64,000 bases of DNA from Nematostella vectensis (lineage: Eukaryota; Cnidaria; Anthozoa; Actiniaria; Edwardsiidae): assembly GCF_932526225.1 (NCBI RefSeq), contig NC_064036.1:16886953-16950952 (forward strand). The letters run 5' to 3'. Position 1 is the first letter of the stretch; every line of letters begins with the position of its first letter. Positions 1 through 13,100 of this stretch are shown here, one piece after another. The notes under the pieces are model-generated. The model had not been told where the DNA came from and searched no databases. It was given only the letters and a program-made list of their open reading frames with translations. Position numbers and translations under genes: made by a program.

Positions 1-536
1 CGATACAACGGATTCGACAGTAACGGTAAATTATGACGAGCAAAAACTCTTTTAAAGTCGAAGTATATCTGCGTGTGTGCGACTACTAGCACTCATAGGG
101 TTCTTGTACCACTATCTCGTAAGCATATGTTTTGATTGGTTTGTCCCGGGGGTTAATGCGTAATCAAGACACACACATATACTTTTTACACAGTCATATT
201 CTAAATTGTCAAACGTCTTACGCAAGAGAAACTAAACTACTAAAAAAAAAAAGGTTGTGATAAATATAAGAGCCAGATACTCAAAAATAAGAGTTACAAA
301 CGAAAAGTTCAAAAAGCTAATTATGTTTTCAAACAAGGTAAGTATAAACAATACGTAAGTACCAACAAGATGAAACTAAACTCTAGTGCGTGTCAGGTTT
401 GTTGCTGTAAACAATATTTGGTGGACGCCTTTTTGTCAACGACAATTTTAAGTCCTCTCCCCATTCATCCAATTCATCCCTCATCCACCCTCCCCCCCTT
501 GTTATATGATGCAGAGTCCCTTACAATACCGTGTTG

Positions 537-951
537 CAGGCCCGTAGCCAGGATTTTAAGCGGGATGGTTCGTTTTTCCATTTTTATTAGCAGACCAAAC
601 TTCTGGTATACCCCTCTCCTCGCCTTATTACATAAGGCAATCAATACTTCAAATAACTTCACTTGTATTTAAAATGGTATTAATAGGGTGGATGCCAATG
701 TGTGTATGCTAGTGTGCTTTTAAAGTCCACATTTATGGTAATATAAAGATAATTATTTTAAAAAGATCTTTATATTCTATTTAAAGACATCTTGATGTGC
801 ACGATATGTCTAGCCAAACGTTATATTTTTTTGTTAAATCTTAGCGGACCTTCAAGCCGAATTTGGGGGGGGGGGGGGGGGGGGGTGTGTGTGTGTGTGT
901 GTGTGTGGGGGGTTCGTCCGAACCCTCCGAACCCCTCTGGCTACGGGCCTG
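537..951. mobile_element. MITE with CAGGCCCGTAGCCAG terminal inverted repeats (left copy)
   Basis: 415-bp element bounded by CAGGCCCGTAGCCAG and its inverse CTGGCTACGGGCCTG, flanked by TGTTG on both sides (532-536 and 952-956). It holds a G-run and a GT microsatellite near 865-910. It lies 3' of the Calx-beta/TM stop codon and may be part of the 3' UTR. Confidence 0.65.
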
Positions 952-979
952 TGTTGTCGGGTGCCTTTACGTGACTCGA

Positions 980-1113
980 TTACAATGGGCGACTAGTACG
1001 TCCTAATCTACAAAGACAAACGGCTGCGATGATTATCGCGATTAAGGTGACAGCTAGCACTACTGTGCAAACAATCAGTATAATCTGCAGAATCCTGGAT
1101 GTTTCCTTTTCTT
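980..1113 (-). CDS. Transmembrane exon and C-terminus (copy A)
   Basis: 134 nt including a TAA stop (980-982), acceptor TTTTTTCAG. Encodes EKETSRILQ, then a hydrophobic span IILIVCIVVLAVTLIAIIIA, then CLCRLGRTSRPL. This fits a type I single-pass membrane protein with a very short tail. Copy B differs by E for G in the tail but keeps the stop. A donor-like GTAATC overlaps the TTG-TAA end, so splicing onward to a longer cytoplasmic part cannot be excluded, though it lacks the consensus G at +5. Confidence 0.72.
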
Positions 1114-4100
1114 CTGAAAAAACAAAAAACAAAAAAAAAAACATACATGTTGCTTTAGGACATCTATCGAAACGTACAAGAGGATAAAAAAGATTTTTTA
1201 TAATAATATGACTCTACACCGCAGTATTCATCTAACTAGTAGCGTGAACCCGACAGTGGTCACCTTAATCTATGTGACCTACCAAGAACCAATGGTGCGT
1301 TTTGGGTACTTTTTGAAGATAAAGATCCAAGCATCAAACTAAAGTCTTACCTTTCTCCTTTTGCTGTTTCGCCTTTAATGCTTCTTCTGCAAGAACAATA
1401 AGATATTTTCAAAAAGTCTAAAAATATCCTTTGGTTAAAAAAGAAAACAATACAGAATGGAAAAATAACAGCTTAAAAAAATTAAAGAATAAGTTAGAAT
1501 AACAAATAGATAAGTTTGTCTTATCAGAGGTTGCAACAAGACGTTAAAAAAGGGAATTATTGCATACCGTTGTCATACTCATCGGTTATTCGCACGACAC
1601 AGGTATCCCGCGTTGTGTTTACCACGGCCTTTGTGGGGTCTACAGGGGTGAAACTAATCGAAAAGAGCTCGTCACTTTCCGCTATGCTGTCGGTCACGAT
1701 CGTGATGTTAGCAGACACTTCGGTTTGCTCGGGGGCGAACGTGATAATGTCATCTTTGAAATCCCGGATGTCGGCCTTAATCATTGCTGTCCACACCATG
1801 CTCTGAACCTCTTTGAGCCTGGGACGAAAGACAGATAAGTGTTAATGAGCCTGGGACGAAAGACAGATAGCTGTGTATAGACCTAAGACTACAGACACAT
1901 AAGTGTAAATGAAACTGGGCAAAAGATAGATAAGAGTGAGTGATCCTGGGACGAGAGACAGATGAGTGTGAATAAACCTGGGACGGGAGACAGATAAGTG
2001 TGAGTGATCCTGGGACGGGAGACAGATAAGTGTGAATGAACCTGGGAGGAGAGACAGATAAGTGTGAATGAGCCTGGGACGAGGGACAGATAACTTTGAG
2101 GTACCCTGGGAAGAGAGACGGATACTGAATGAACCTAGCCTACTAGATACTGCGCCTGGGCCTGCGAGCCTGCGATACAGGCGTTTGTTGTGTTTCCGCG
2201 ACGGAAACCCCGCTTTTCCGTGTTTTGGGCGCCATCTTGGGTTTATGGCCGCGCGCGAGCTGGATGCGAGAGCAAAAGGCATCCCCAGCCCCCTCCCCCA
2301 TCTTTGCCTTTGATGGCGCCCAAACCACGGGAAAGCGGGGTTTTCGTCGTGGAAACACCAACAAACGCCTACTAGTAGGCTAGAATGAACCTGGTACGGA
2401 AGACTGAGCAATAAATCGATGATACAACAAGTAGTGCTAATGATGACGTAGAAGATGTTAATGTTGTTGTTGATGATGATGATAATTATGTTGATAAGAA
2501 TGATGATGATGATGGTGAAGATGATGTTGCTGATGATGATGCTGATGGCGATGAGGATTTTGATGATGATGATCGTCGTACCTCACTGAGACAGGGACCT
2601 CCGCCAGTCCAGTCTTTCTCATAGGAACTGTGACTCTGCCTTTCTGCTCTTCGATAGTGATGTTCAAGTAAACAAAACTAATGCTCACTGGTAAAAAAAA
2701 AAAAAAAAACACTTCAAGTCAACGGTTGACTCGAAACTCTACGTTGTATACATCGCACTCTCCACTAAGAGACTAACAGGTTGGATATAATTGTGAGCCT
2801 CTATATATAAGCAAAATGTGCACTTCTCCCCTGGCGCCCGTTTCTCAAAACACCCGAGAAATCTCGGGCCCGGAAACTTTATTTTGCATTTTTGCCCGAA
2901 ATTTCGCATGTTTTTCTTTTTGAGAACCGCTTTCATGATTTAGAAAAGTTTTAACTTCCTCTTGGTTCATATTCCAAATGATTACGCTCAAAAGGGCTAT
3001 TTTCCAAGTTTTGCTGAAGCCAGAAAGTTACCCGAAAAGTCTCGGGTGACTGCGGGGTCCCAAAAACTTTCTTAAGACCAGCGGTCTGAGTTCGTCGAGA
3101 TTTCTCGGAAAAATGATGTTTGGGCGCCCTAGCTCAAAACTAAACTGGTAATAGGTATGGTTGACCTCAGTATACTGTGAAAGTTTGAAGCAATTTGGAT
3201 AAATATTTTTGGCGATAGAAGCCGAAAAGTAATTTTTCGTCTCCCGCACCCGGATTTGAGACAATTTCGTGGTTGTTAGAAAAAGACTAAAAACCGGTTC
3301 GCAACGCGTGATAAAACATTTGCAGCTTATATAAACCTAAAGAATAGATAATAAGGATTTCCCAGGCTAAAAGATAAGCTGTTCTGTCAGCACCTTATTA
3401 TTTTACGAGATTTTATTTTATTTTATGTTTTTAGATGACTTTGAAAAGCCTTGAAATGATCGTGTAATATCGCCGATGAGATGTAGATTTGGCAAAAATG
3501 ATTGCATTCATCGAAAAGAACATCATTTCTACTTTTGATATGTGAAATAAAATTTAGGGGCAAATAAAATCCGACTTTTTTACAAGCCGAAATATGACCC
3601 CCACTTGACCCTAATTATAAACAAATGCCGACTACTGTATCGGGTTTTCCGCATTCAAACAACGCCTTCAAATCTCCAGAAAAAAAAGAAAGAGCGCTCA
3701 AATCAAAAGAAATATACTGTCGGCAATACTAAAATTTAATGGTAATAATTTCATAGCATTTATTGCATTAAATTGCGATTTTTAGGCTCGCGTGATACTA
3801 TTTTGTTTGCTGCCATGCATACGTAATTAAAGCGTGACAAACAAAGCGACAATCATAAAATACCTCACCATGACTGCAATAAGACTTTTCTGATAATTAC
3901 TTATTAAAAAGAAAAACGTCCAAAAGAAGAAAATGAGAGTTTTGCATGTTTTTATTTAATTAACAAGCGATACTGGCAGAATTTTGTACAGTTTTAAATT
4001 GTAATTAAACAAAAAGCTTGATCAAATTGTCAAAATTCGCTTATTTTCAAAGCCTTTGTTCAACTACAAATTTGATCAAATAAAAATACAAATTATGCAA

Positions 4101-7100
4101 GAACGCTGAGACATTTGCGATATTGAGGCCTCTCACCGTAAGCTGTTCTCCTTTTTAGTAAAAGAGAGTATTGAAGTGTAAAAACTTACTCTGGTTTTCA
4201 CAACAGAACACAGGATTACCGACTCAGAAATCTATTTCATGTAACCATGAAAAAAAATATAATCGGGACCCAAGAAATCGTGGATTTATTTTGCGCAACT
4301 ACATCTTTGAATAACATCCACGAGCGTGGCTACAAAAGAAGCTTTGCGTCGGATTGCTCCGGACATTTGAAGCTCCAGCTCTTTGCAGATAGTGGGAAGG
4401 GTGGCCACTGAAAGAAAGTTGAGCCTGGACCTGGAGTACAAGTGGCACAAGTCGATGCCGTTCGCTTCTATTGGGTGATTTAGTTGGCATTCATCTAGGA
4501 TGGCAGCTCTCGTACGGAAGTAGGCGGCTGCCTCCTCCGCAGCCTCTACTGCCTCCGCACCCTGTGCTATTTTCGGGAAAAATACACCTGTACATGGCCC
4601 GGTAATAGGAACTCATTGATTTTATCGGCGTTCCCCTGTTTAGAGAGATGCAGCTTGTTGATTCTATCACTTCATTCCCAATTAATGGTACGCCCCCCCC
4701 CTCCTCCATATCAAACATATTCCCCACGGATAGTGTCCTTCGTATGTATTGCCTTATATGGGCATAGATGCCCATATTTAGAAGAGCTAAAGTTTTCGCG
4801 CTCCCTGATCTCCAGAAAACATGGTGAAAAATACTCATTCCTGTCAATTTGCGACTCGCGGCAAAAATTATTTACCAAAACTTGCTCGCTTGGTCAAATC
4901 TTTTCCTTACTAATCCTATAAAGTCCTTAGACCCAGGCCTCCAAGTGATTGACCGAGCGGGTTTGAAGGTCACCCAAATATTGATATGCCCCCGACTACT
5001 TTTTGGTGGTAGCCAAGCTTGCCGGGAAGGGGGACTCCGATAAAAACAGACGGGGGTGATCGCCGGCAAAATTGATTGTAACCCGTTAGGGATGGCACTT
5101 TAGGCGTGGTCAACAGAAATAATTTCCTCTATGAGATGGAAAATTGGGTGAGGTCGAAGGAAACACCCCCTTAGGAATAGCAATTAATCGAATTTTATAC
5201 CCTAAGAGATAACAGAATGGGAAAAAAACGTTTAACACCCACTTAGGAATAGCAGTTGGTCGAATTTTACACCCTAAGAGATGGAAAAATCTGAAAAATC
5301 CTCCAACACCCCAAAAAGATGGCAGTTGGTAGAAATTTTATACTCTAAAAGATATGACGATTACCCCCGTCTACATTTTTAGAGAGTCCCCCCCAGGGCA
5401 AAGATATGCATTCCCCTTCTTTAGCAAACTCGCATTTGCCGTATAGTGTGTGCCGGTCTAACCAAGCCAAGCGTGTATAGCCTTTCACGCACTGGACAGC
5501 TGAATAGCTTTGTGGTAGGCTCTTCCTCGTTGCTGACTGCGGGTTCTGGCTCAGCGGCGTTCGCTCTGCGCTCGACAGCACGCTTGATGTCATCGAATTC
5601 ACCGTCACTGAACGAGCCCGGAAACGTTGAAATCGATTGGTCAGGATGCGGCTTGAAGGCTCTCTCTCCTCTTCCCCTCCCACTCCCCTCGTTTTTCATT
5701 TTTGCTCAAATCCAAGATGGTGGCTATAATACACCGGATAAACGCCCCCCCCCCCCCCCTTTATTGAAGGCTTTTCAAATATTATTCTTTTTTCAAATGG
5801 TACCTATGGTTGAGCAAGCCACACCTTCCCCCCTCCTCAGTCCTCTGGTCCTATGATCTCCTGCCTGAGACTTTGTCAAAGTAAAGAAGCGCTTATAGAG
5901 AGTAATTACCTGCTTGCAATAAGCGTTTACTGCACCTTACGCGCAATGATAGAATCCTGCGTTGTCTTGCTTGTAGTATGCCGGTAAAGTGAATAGTGAA
6001 AGCGATTTTTTTACTGGTTAACAAGCCAATCGATTGGCCAGGACAAAATTTTGACGGCTGTTTATCCCGGCCAGACAAATTTTGTCCTCCTAGTGCGATT
6101 AGGCCCTAAGATAACGCGCGAAAAAATGAAAACAGAAAAGTAACCTCAAAATTTACCTAGGAAGCTTTTTTGGACATATGCTCCCTGACAAGAATGGAAT
6201 TTTTTTGGTAGTATTGAAAACAATAGTAAAAAGCATCAACTGTTACTTTTTCTTACTTTCTTTTTATAACTCAATTTACCTGGGAAATGGAAATTGGTTG
6301 GTTATATCATAAACAATAGTAGAAAAGCTTCAACTGTTATTTTTTCTTGATTTCTTTGTATGAACGCTTGTTGAATAAATTAACTCCTCGAATTTGCATA
6401 TCCACACGACAGCAGAAGATGGTACGCGTTTCTAGTCCACGAAAGTAGGGAACTAAAGAAAATATTATAATGCTTATAGAACGAAGGATGGATAGAAATA
6501 AATATAGGACGATTTAAGAATAACTTTCGTGGGAAAAAGTTTGGAGATGCTCATGAAGCGGAAGAATAAAGACCCGGAAGTTTTTAGTGCCGATAATAAT
6601 TATCATGCATGCGGATTGTACTTTAAAATGTTTTGAAAATATAATTTTGAAAAGCATATAAACATCAGAGAGACAAGAATATTTGATCAAATACCAGTAT
6701 TTTCAAGAATTATGTTGCATCCTTTTTTTTGGGAGTTTTAATTGTTATTTATAAGTTTTTGGTAGCGAGGCATTAAAAAGTGAGTGTCGGCATTTGTTTA
6801 TAATTAGGGTCAAGTGGGGGTCATATTTAGGCTTGTAAAAAAGTCGGATTTTATTTGCCCCTAAATTTTATTTCACATATCAAAAGTAGAAATGATGCTC
6901 TTTTCGATGAATGCAAACATTTTTGCCAAATCCACATCTCATCGGCGATATTACACTATTATTTCAAGGCTTTTCAAATTCATCTAAAAACATAAAATAA
7001 AATAAAATCGCGTAAAATAATAAGGTGCTGACAGAACAGCTTATCTTTCAGCCTGGGAGTTCCTTATTATCCATTCTTTAGGTTTATATAAGCCGCAGTT

Positions 7101-10100
7101 GTTTTATCACGCGTTGCGAACCGGTTTTTAGTCTTTTTCTAACAAACACGAAATTGTATCAAATCCGGGTGCGGGAGACGAAAAATTACTTTTCGGCTCC
7201 TATCGCCAAAAATATTTATCCAAATTGCTTCAAACTTTCACAGGATACCATGGTCAACCATACCTATTACCAGTTTAATTTTGAGCTAGGGCACCCAAAC
7301 TTCATTTTTCCGAGAAATCTCGACGAACTCAGACCGCTGGTCTTAATATTTGAGACATGTGTTTTTCGGGCCCGAGAAGATCACAATCTGTAAATCTATA
7401 AAGAGAATCATCCTTTACATGAATCTTTGTGGTAAAATCCGATGTTTGACAATATTTCAACACGTTTAGATACCATAAATTTTATAGGAATTAGCAACTG
7501 TAGCAAGCTTTTCGAATTTAAGGAATAAATCGTTTTCGGGCCCGAGAACTCTCGGGTGTTTCGAGAAACTAGCCTCTGGATCTACTGAATTTTCACCTAA
7601 CAAGAATATATACCTCTATCATTGTCTGTGATACAAACAGTAGCATCCCGCGGGTCAACCAGAACATTCGCTCGAGAAACGTTCAGCCTCACTATGAAAC
7701 ACTCAGTGCCTTCGGTCACGTGATCATCGTGGATTGCAAATGTGTAGCTCTTCAAGTCTTCATTTACAGCAAAGGTGTCGGCGATTTCTTTATGCGTGAA
7801 GTCGCCCGGCGCAGACGCATTCAGGTTGACTGTTGAAATACTGATACACAGAAAAAGACTTCTTCGAAAAATGAGACAAAACCTTTTAAGGTTAAGCATT
7901 GACAGGCCTAGGGGGTTGAATCACCTTCTCACCTTCAGGGCACAGTCATAGATCGAAATCAGATCGAAGCATATTTAAAAATTATAGGCAGTGGCTCATA
8001 ATGGCTGACAAACCGACCAGTTGGCCAAGGAAGGTACTTGGATATTTGTATGATAAAGGAGGGAGGTACTTGGATATTTGTATGATAGAGGAGGGGGGTA
8101 CTTGGATATTTGTATGATAGAAGAGGGAGGTACTTGGATATTTGTATGATAAAGGAGGGAGGTACTTGGATATTTGTATGATAGAGGAGGGGGGTACTTG
8201 GATATTTGTATGATAGAAGAGGGAGGTACTTGGATATTTGTATGATAGAAGAGGGTACTTGGATATTTGTATGATAGAGGAGGGGGGTACTTGGATATTT
8301 GTATTATAGAGAAGGGAGGTATTTGGATATTTGTATGATAGAGGAGAGGGAGGTACTTGGATTTTTGCATTGTAGAAGAGGGAGGTACATGGATAATATT
8401 TGTATGATGGGGGAGGGGGTGCTAGAAAGGGACCTTTGTCTGTAAACGTGTAGCAGGAGGCTGGTGCATCTATAACGCCTGTCTATTCAAGTGACGATAA
8501 CCTGAGGACCGCCCATTCCAAGCGTCGTCATTTTTATAACTTCATACCTACTCCTCCCCGCCTGGACTGATTTGCCCTTTTATTCCGTGTCCCCCCTTGC
8601 CAATGCTACCAAAATAGTGATTTCGATGTATACTTTAATTTCTCTCATACCCTAGGTCCAATGGTATTGACGTGTTTCCGGTCTTGCGCACTAGCAGCGT
8701 AATATTCCCCTCACTCTCGGTCACACTCACGGTTTTGTTGACGAAACCAAAGGTCACTAAACGTGTAAGAAAAATAAATATTTTTTTTTATTTTTTCATC
8801 ATTTTCTCTTGCTACTGTCATTTTGAATATTGGAACGCATATACATCACAATTCTTATGACGCCGACAATACTGGTGTGCGTATTTCTATTCGGGCAACA
8901 AGTGCTCAAAATATACAAAAGTAAGACCCTCCCAGCAACCATTTCGGTTGTGCCTCGTGGGTACTAGGTACGAATTTGTGACAGGCTTGTAACCTAGGTA
9001 ACCTCAGCTGAATAATCAAATGAGCCGTTTTTCAGGTAATGGGGTACAGTGGCTTTAAACGTCTGCCACCCAAAGCCTCGATTCCCGCTTAAACTCCACA
9101 GGACCCCCATAACCGGATAATGCTGTGCGTACCTTTATCGCCGTGGTCTGTTATCGTGACGGTCACGCTACTGTAGTTCAGTGTCACGTGGGGTGAGGTA
9201 GTCGTGGCGGTTATGTTGAACGATTCGGTGTTTTCAAGGGTGGCGTCATTGATGATGGTGACTGTTGCATGCTGGGAAGGCTCTTCTTGAGTAAAAGTCA
9301 CGGATGAATAGTGCAGGCGATGGTCACGGCTGGAGCTTGCACTGATGTTAGTAATGGCGAACCTGAATTGACGCATCATCATAATCAACTTGATCATTTT
9401 CGTACATGGTTAACACTGTCTTGATCTAGCACTGCATAATTATCCCCAGGATTCCAGATCTGACTATGAGGGGAAGGGAAAGGAAGGCAACGGGGGATTG
9501 TTAGGTGGCCGTTATGTACGCCTAAAAGCTTACGTTATCTTAATGGGGATTCCCAGGATTCCAGATGTGACTATGAGGGGGAGGGAAAGGAAGGCAACGG
9601 GAGATTGTTAGGTGGCCGTTATGTACGCCTAAAAGCTTACGTTATTTTAATGGGGATTCCCAGGATTCCAGATATGACTATGAGGGGGAGGGAAAGGAAG
9701 GCAACGGGAGATTGTTAGGTGGCCGTTATGTACGCCTAAAAGCTTACGTTATCTCAATGGGGATTCCCAGGATTCCAGATGTGACTATGAGGGGGAGGGA
9801 AAGGAAGGCAACGGGAGATTGTTAGGTGGCCGTTATGTACGCCTAAAAGCTTACGTTATTTTAATGGGGATTCCCAGGATTCCAGATATGACTATGAGGG
9901 GGAGGGAAAGGAAGGCAACGGGAGATTGTTAGGTGGCCGTTATGTACGCCTAAAAGCTTACGTTATCTCAATGGGGATTCCCAGGATTCCAGACTTGACT
10001 GTCAGGGGGAGGGAAAGGTTTCCAGCATTTTCAGCGACAGTGACCGATGAACTTGTGAACCCAATGGTTGCTAGAAAATACAATACAATGACTCGAGCGT

Positions 10101-13100
10101 GACACATAAGTCAGTTTGAAATCGTACAGATTGAGGGGCCAGTGATGAAAAACGCAAGACTAGTTCCAGTACCGTTCGGTTAAACAACCTTTTTGTTTTG
10201 AAATGGCGGCTTTTTACCGGCGAAATGTCACATTTTGGCGAATGCTAAGAAAACTGAAAGCTTTTATTAAAGTTTTTTTTTGTACATTACGGTTTTAATG
10301 CTGTACAGTAAGTCAAAACAGCGACTGAAGTCAGCCTTTAGTACCTTTACTCGAACGATTCAACACTGAGATTGTGTTTGTTTTCGCCAGAACACGCGCA
10401 TGCGCATACGTTATTCAGCACTGTCGATTGCGGGCAAGTTTTGTTGAGCATGACATTTAAAATTAATGTGATACTAATCAATGAGCATGACGTTAATGAG
10501 CGTGACATGATTAGGATGACGTAAGTAAGCAAGACGTGATTAACATGACGTTACTGAGTTTGACATGCTTTGCATGACGTTAATGAGCGTGACATGATTA
10601 GCATAAATGACGGAGCGATCTATTGCAAACTCACCATTGTCATCGTTAACTATGGTTAGATTGATGTAAGTTTGTCGAAGGTTAGCAATTAGGTCGTTAC
10701 TGCTTAACACTAAGAAAAAATCTTTATCGTTCTCTAGGATCTCATCGTCAAAGATCTGCACGCTGAAAGTGTAGTTACGCACTCCTTCTCCAAGGCGGAT
10801 CGTTTCGTTCGAGAACATGTAATCAATCCCTTGGTACGCTGTACCATTGTACGCCTTCACTCTGTGGATAAGAACGAGTAGAAGTGTCAAAATTGATGTT
10901 GGTAATCAAAACAATTATAATGATAGTGATGATGATGAAGATGGCTACGATAACAGTAATGCTGATGGAGATGATTATGATAACAGTAATGATGGTGATT
11001 ATTATTATGATGTTAACGATGATAAATAATGATGGTATGGTCGTGGTGGTGATGATGGTGGCAGTGGTAATGATTTTAGATAACAGGGCCGTAGCAGGGG
11101 TGGGGCACTGGGGGCACGTAGCAGGGGTGGGGCACTGGGGGCACGTAGCAGGGGTGGGGCACTGGGGGCACGTGTCCCCCAATATTTTGAAAAAAAAAAA
11201 TAAGGAAATGACCAGTAGGGGCGTGGCTGTGCCCCCAATTGTTGTCTTAATGTTTTTGTATTGTGCCTCCCCCCAATCTTTTGAGGCCTGCTACGGCTAT
11301 GGATAGTGATTCCGATGATGGGTAATGACCATGGATGATTGGTGAGTTGTGTTGTAAATTGTATAGTGATTGGCATTAGTACTTACTGTACAGTGACGGG
11401 AGTATCGTAAGCCGTGAGTTTCTCCACCGTTATGTTGACTAGGCCGGCATCCTCTCGCACAGACCTCAGCACTGAGCCTTTAAACCCCACGTCAGCTAGA
11501 CAACACAAAATGCAACTTAGCCGCCATTTGTGTCGGAAAAGAAATATTTCTATTCCATTTAATGGATAACTAGGAACTTCTTAGATTCCAGAATCTTGAT
11601 AGTAGATTTCACGGCACGATTCCTTGCGGCTCCATCGTATGATGACAACCAGGGGCCGGTTCCTGAAAGGCCGATTAACTTAACCCTAAATAAGCGCCTA
11701 ATCACGGGTTAAAGTTGGGTTTACTAACCCTGGATTAAGCGGGTAAAAAACTGGTTTGACGAGTAAAATTTACACAGGATACGCATTAGATCGATAGAGA
11801 GCAACTGAAATTTAACTTTGGTGATTTTATTTTCGCAGAAAAAAAACAAACAAACAAAATAAAAAAAACACCTCTACACCACCTGTAATATTACCGCCAT
11901 TTCATTGCCAAAAATGTCATTTGCAGGGTTCAAGTTGGTGCGTGACACTAGCGAGACAGATTCATTTCAAATATAAATTTCATGTAACTTTCTGTCTGTC
12001 CCAGCACAATTTTGAAGTCAGCATCGCAACGAAGGTCGTAGTACAGGAAAATGGTGCAGAATTTATGCTGACTTGTTCAAATTAATAGAAGGGTTATGAA
12101 ATTTGGCAGGGTGATAGATCTTTGCACCATGAGTAATTCTAGATAGGATGCCACGCCCAAAAACAAGTACTTCCAGATATATAGGGTGGAATTGATTATC
12201 ACAAAAATGAACGAAACATGCACTTAATGGTAATTCACGGGCCCAAACTTTCTCATGTAGATAAAGGCTAATATATTTCATATTACCGTTACAAGGGCAA
12301 CGCCCTCACAACGATACTTCAAGTATTATAGAGATGCAATTACTACGATAAAAATAAATATAAAACACACTAAATATGCTAGTTAATGATTTTACTCTTG
12401 TATAAGGATCAAAAACTGTTCATGGCATAGATGTTAATCCATATACAAGAGTGAAATCATTAATTAGCATATTTAGTGAGTTTTATATTCATTTTTATCA
12501 TAGTAATTGCACCTCTATAACACTGGAATATAATCAAAAAGCCCAAACTGCCGCGATCTCGTACCAGAACAATGAATAAAATACACCAAAACCTGGAAAT
12601 CGACTCTGCCAAATTTTCGTCTTTAATAAGACTTCTTCAGGGCAGACTGAAGAAGGTGAATCGTTACAAGCTTATTTACATCAGAATAGTGGCGCGAGAC
12701 GCAAAAACATTACAACTGACAAAACCCCCTCTTTTTTTTAGAATAGCGCGCGCTATGGATAAAAAGAATTTACACATCTCTACGTGGGTTCCTACTACAA
12801 AAAAAGTCATCACTATTAAGACCCCGCGGGTAGATAGACTTCAGCCGATAAGCCCACTGGCCTTCCCTTTCCCTAAGCTGAGCCTCAGAGTTACACTTAT
12901 CTACAAGTTGTACCATAACATTATTATGACTTTTAAAAATGATGATCGCAATGAAAATGTCTTAATAATAGGTCTTAATAGTCTTTAGGTCTTAATAATG
13001 TTATGGTACAACTTATAGATAAGTGTAACTCTGAGGCTCAGCTTAGGGAAAGGGAAGGCCAGTGGGCTTATCGGCTGAAGTCTATCTACCCGCGGGGTCT

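Larger units (their letters stand above)
1..1994. repeat. Segmental duplication, left copy
   Basis: Nearly identical to 59974-64000 once the 2.07-kb transposon is removed. It spans 3' flanking DNA, a MITE, the TM exon, linker exon, last Calx-beta exon and the start of the 31-bp minisatellite. Differences are a few substitutions and changes in homopolymers. The true ends lie outside the window on both sides. Confidence 0.92.

Noticed and set aside
1560-1838. Plus-strand ORFs over the Calx-beta exons (also near 63563)
   Set aside because: Shadow frames of the minus-strand exons.
4299-5856. Short ORFs in the middle of the 4.7-kb foldback element
   Set aside because: No recognisable transposase, integrase or other domain; composition looks random or low complexity.
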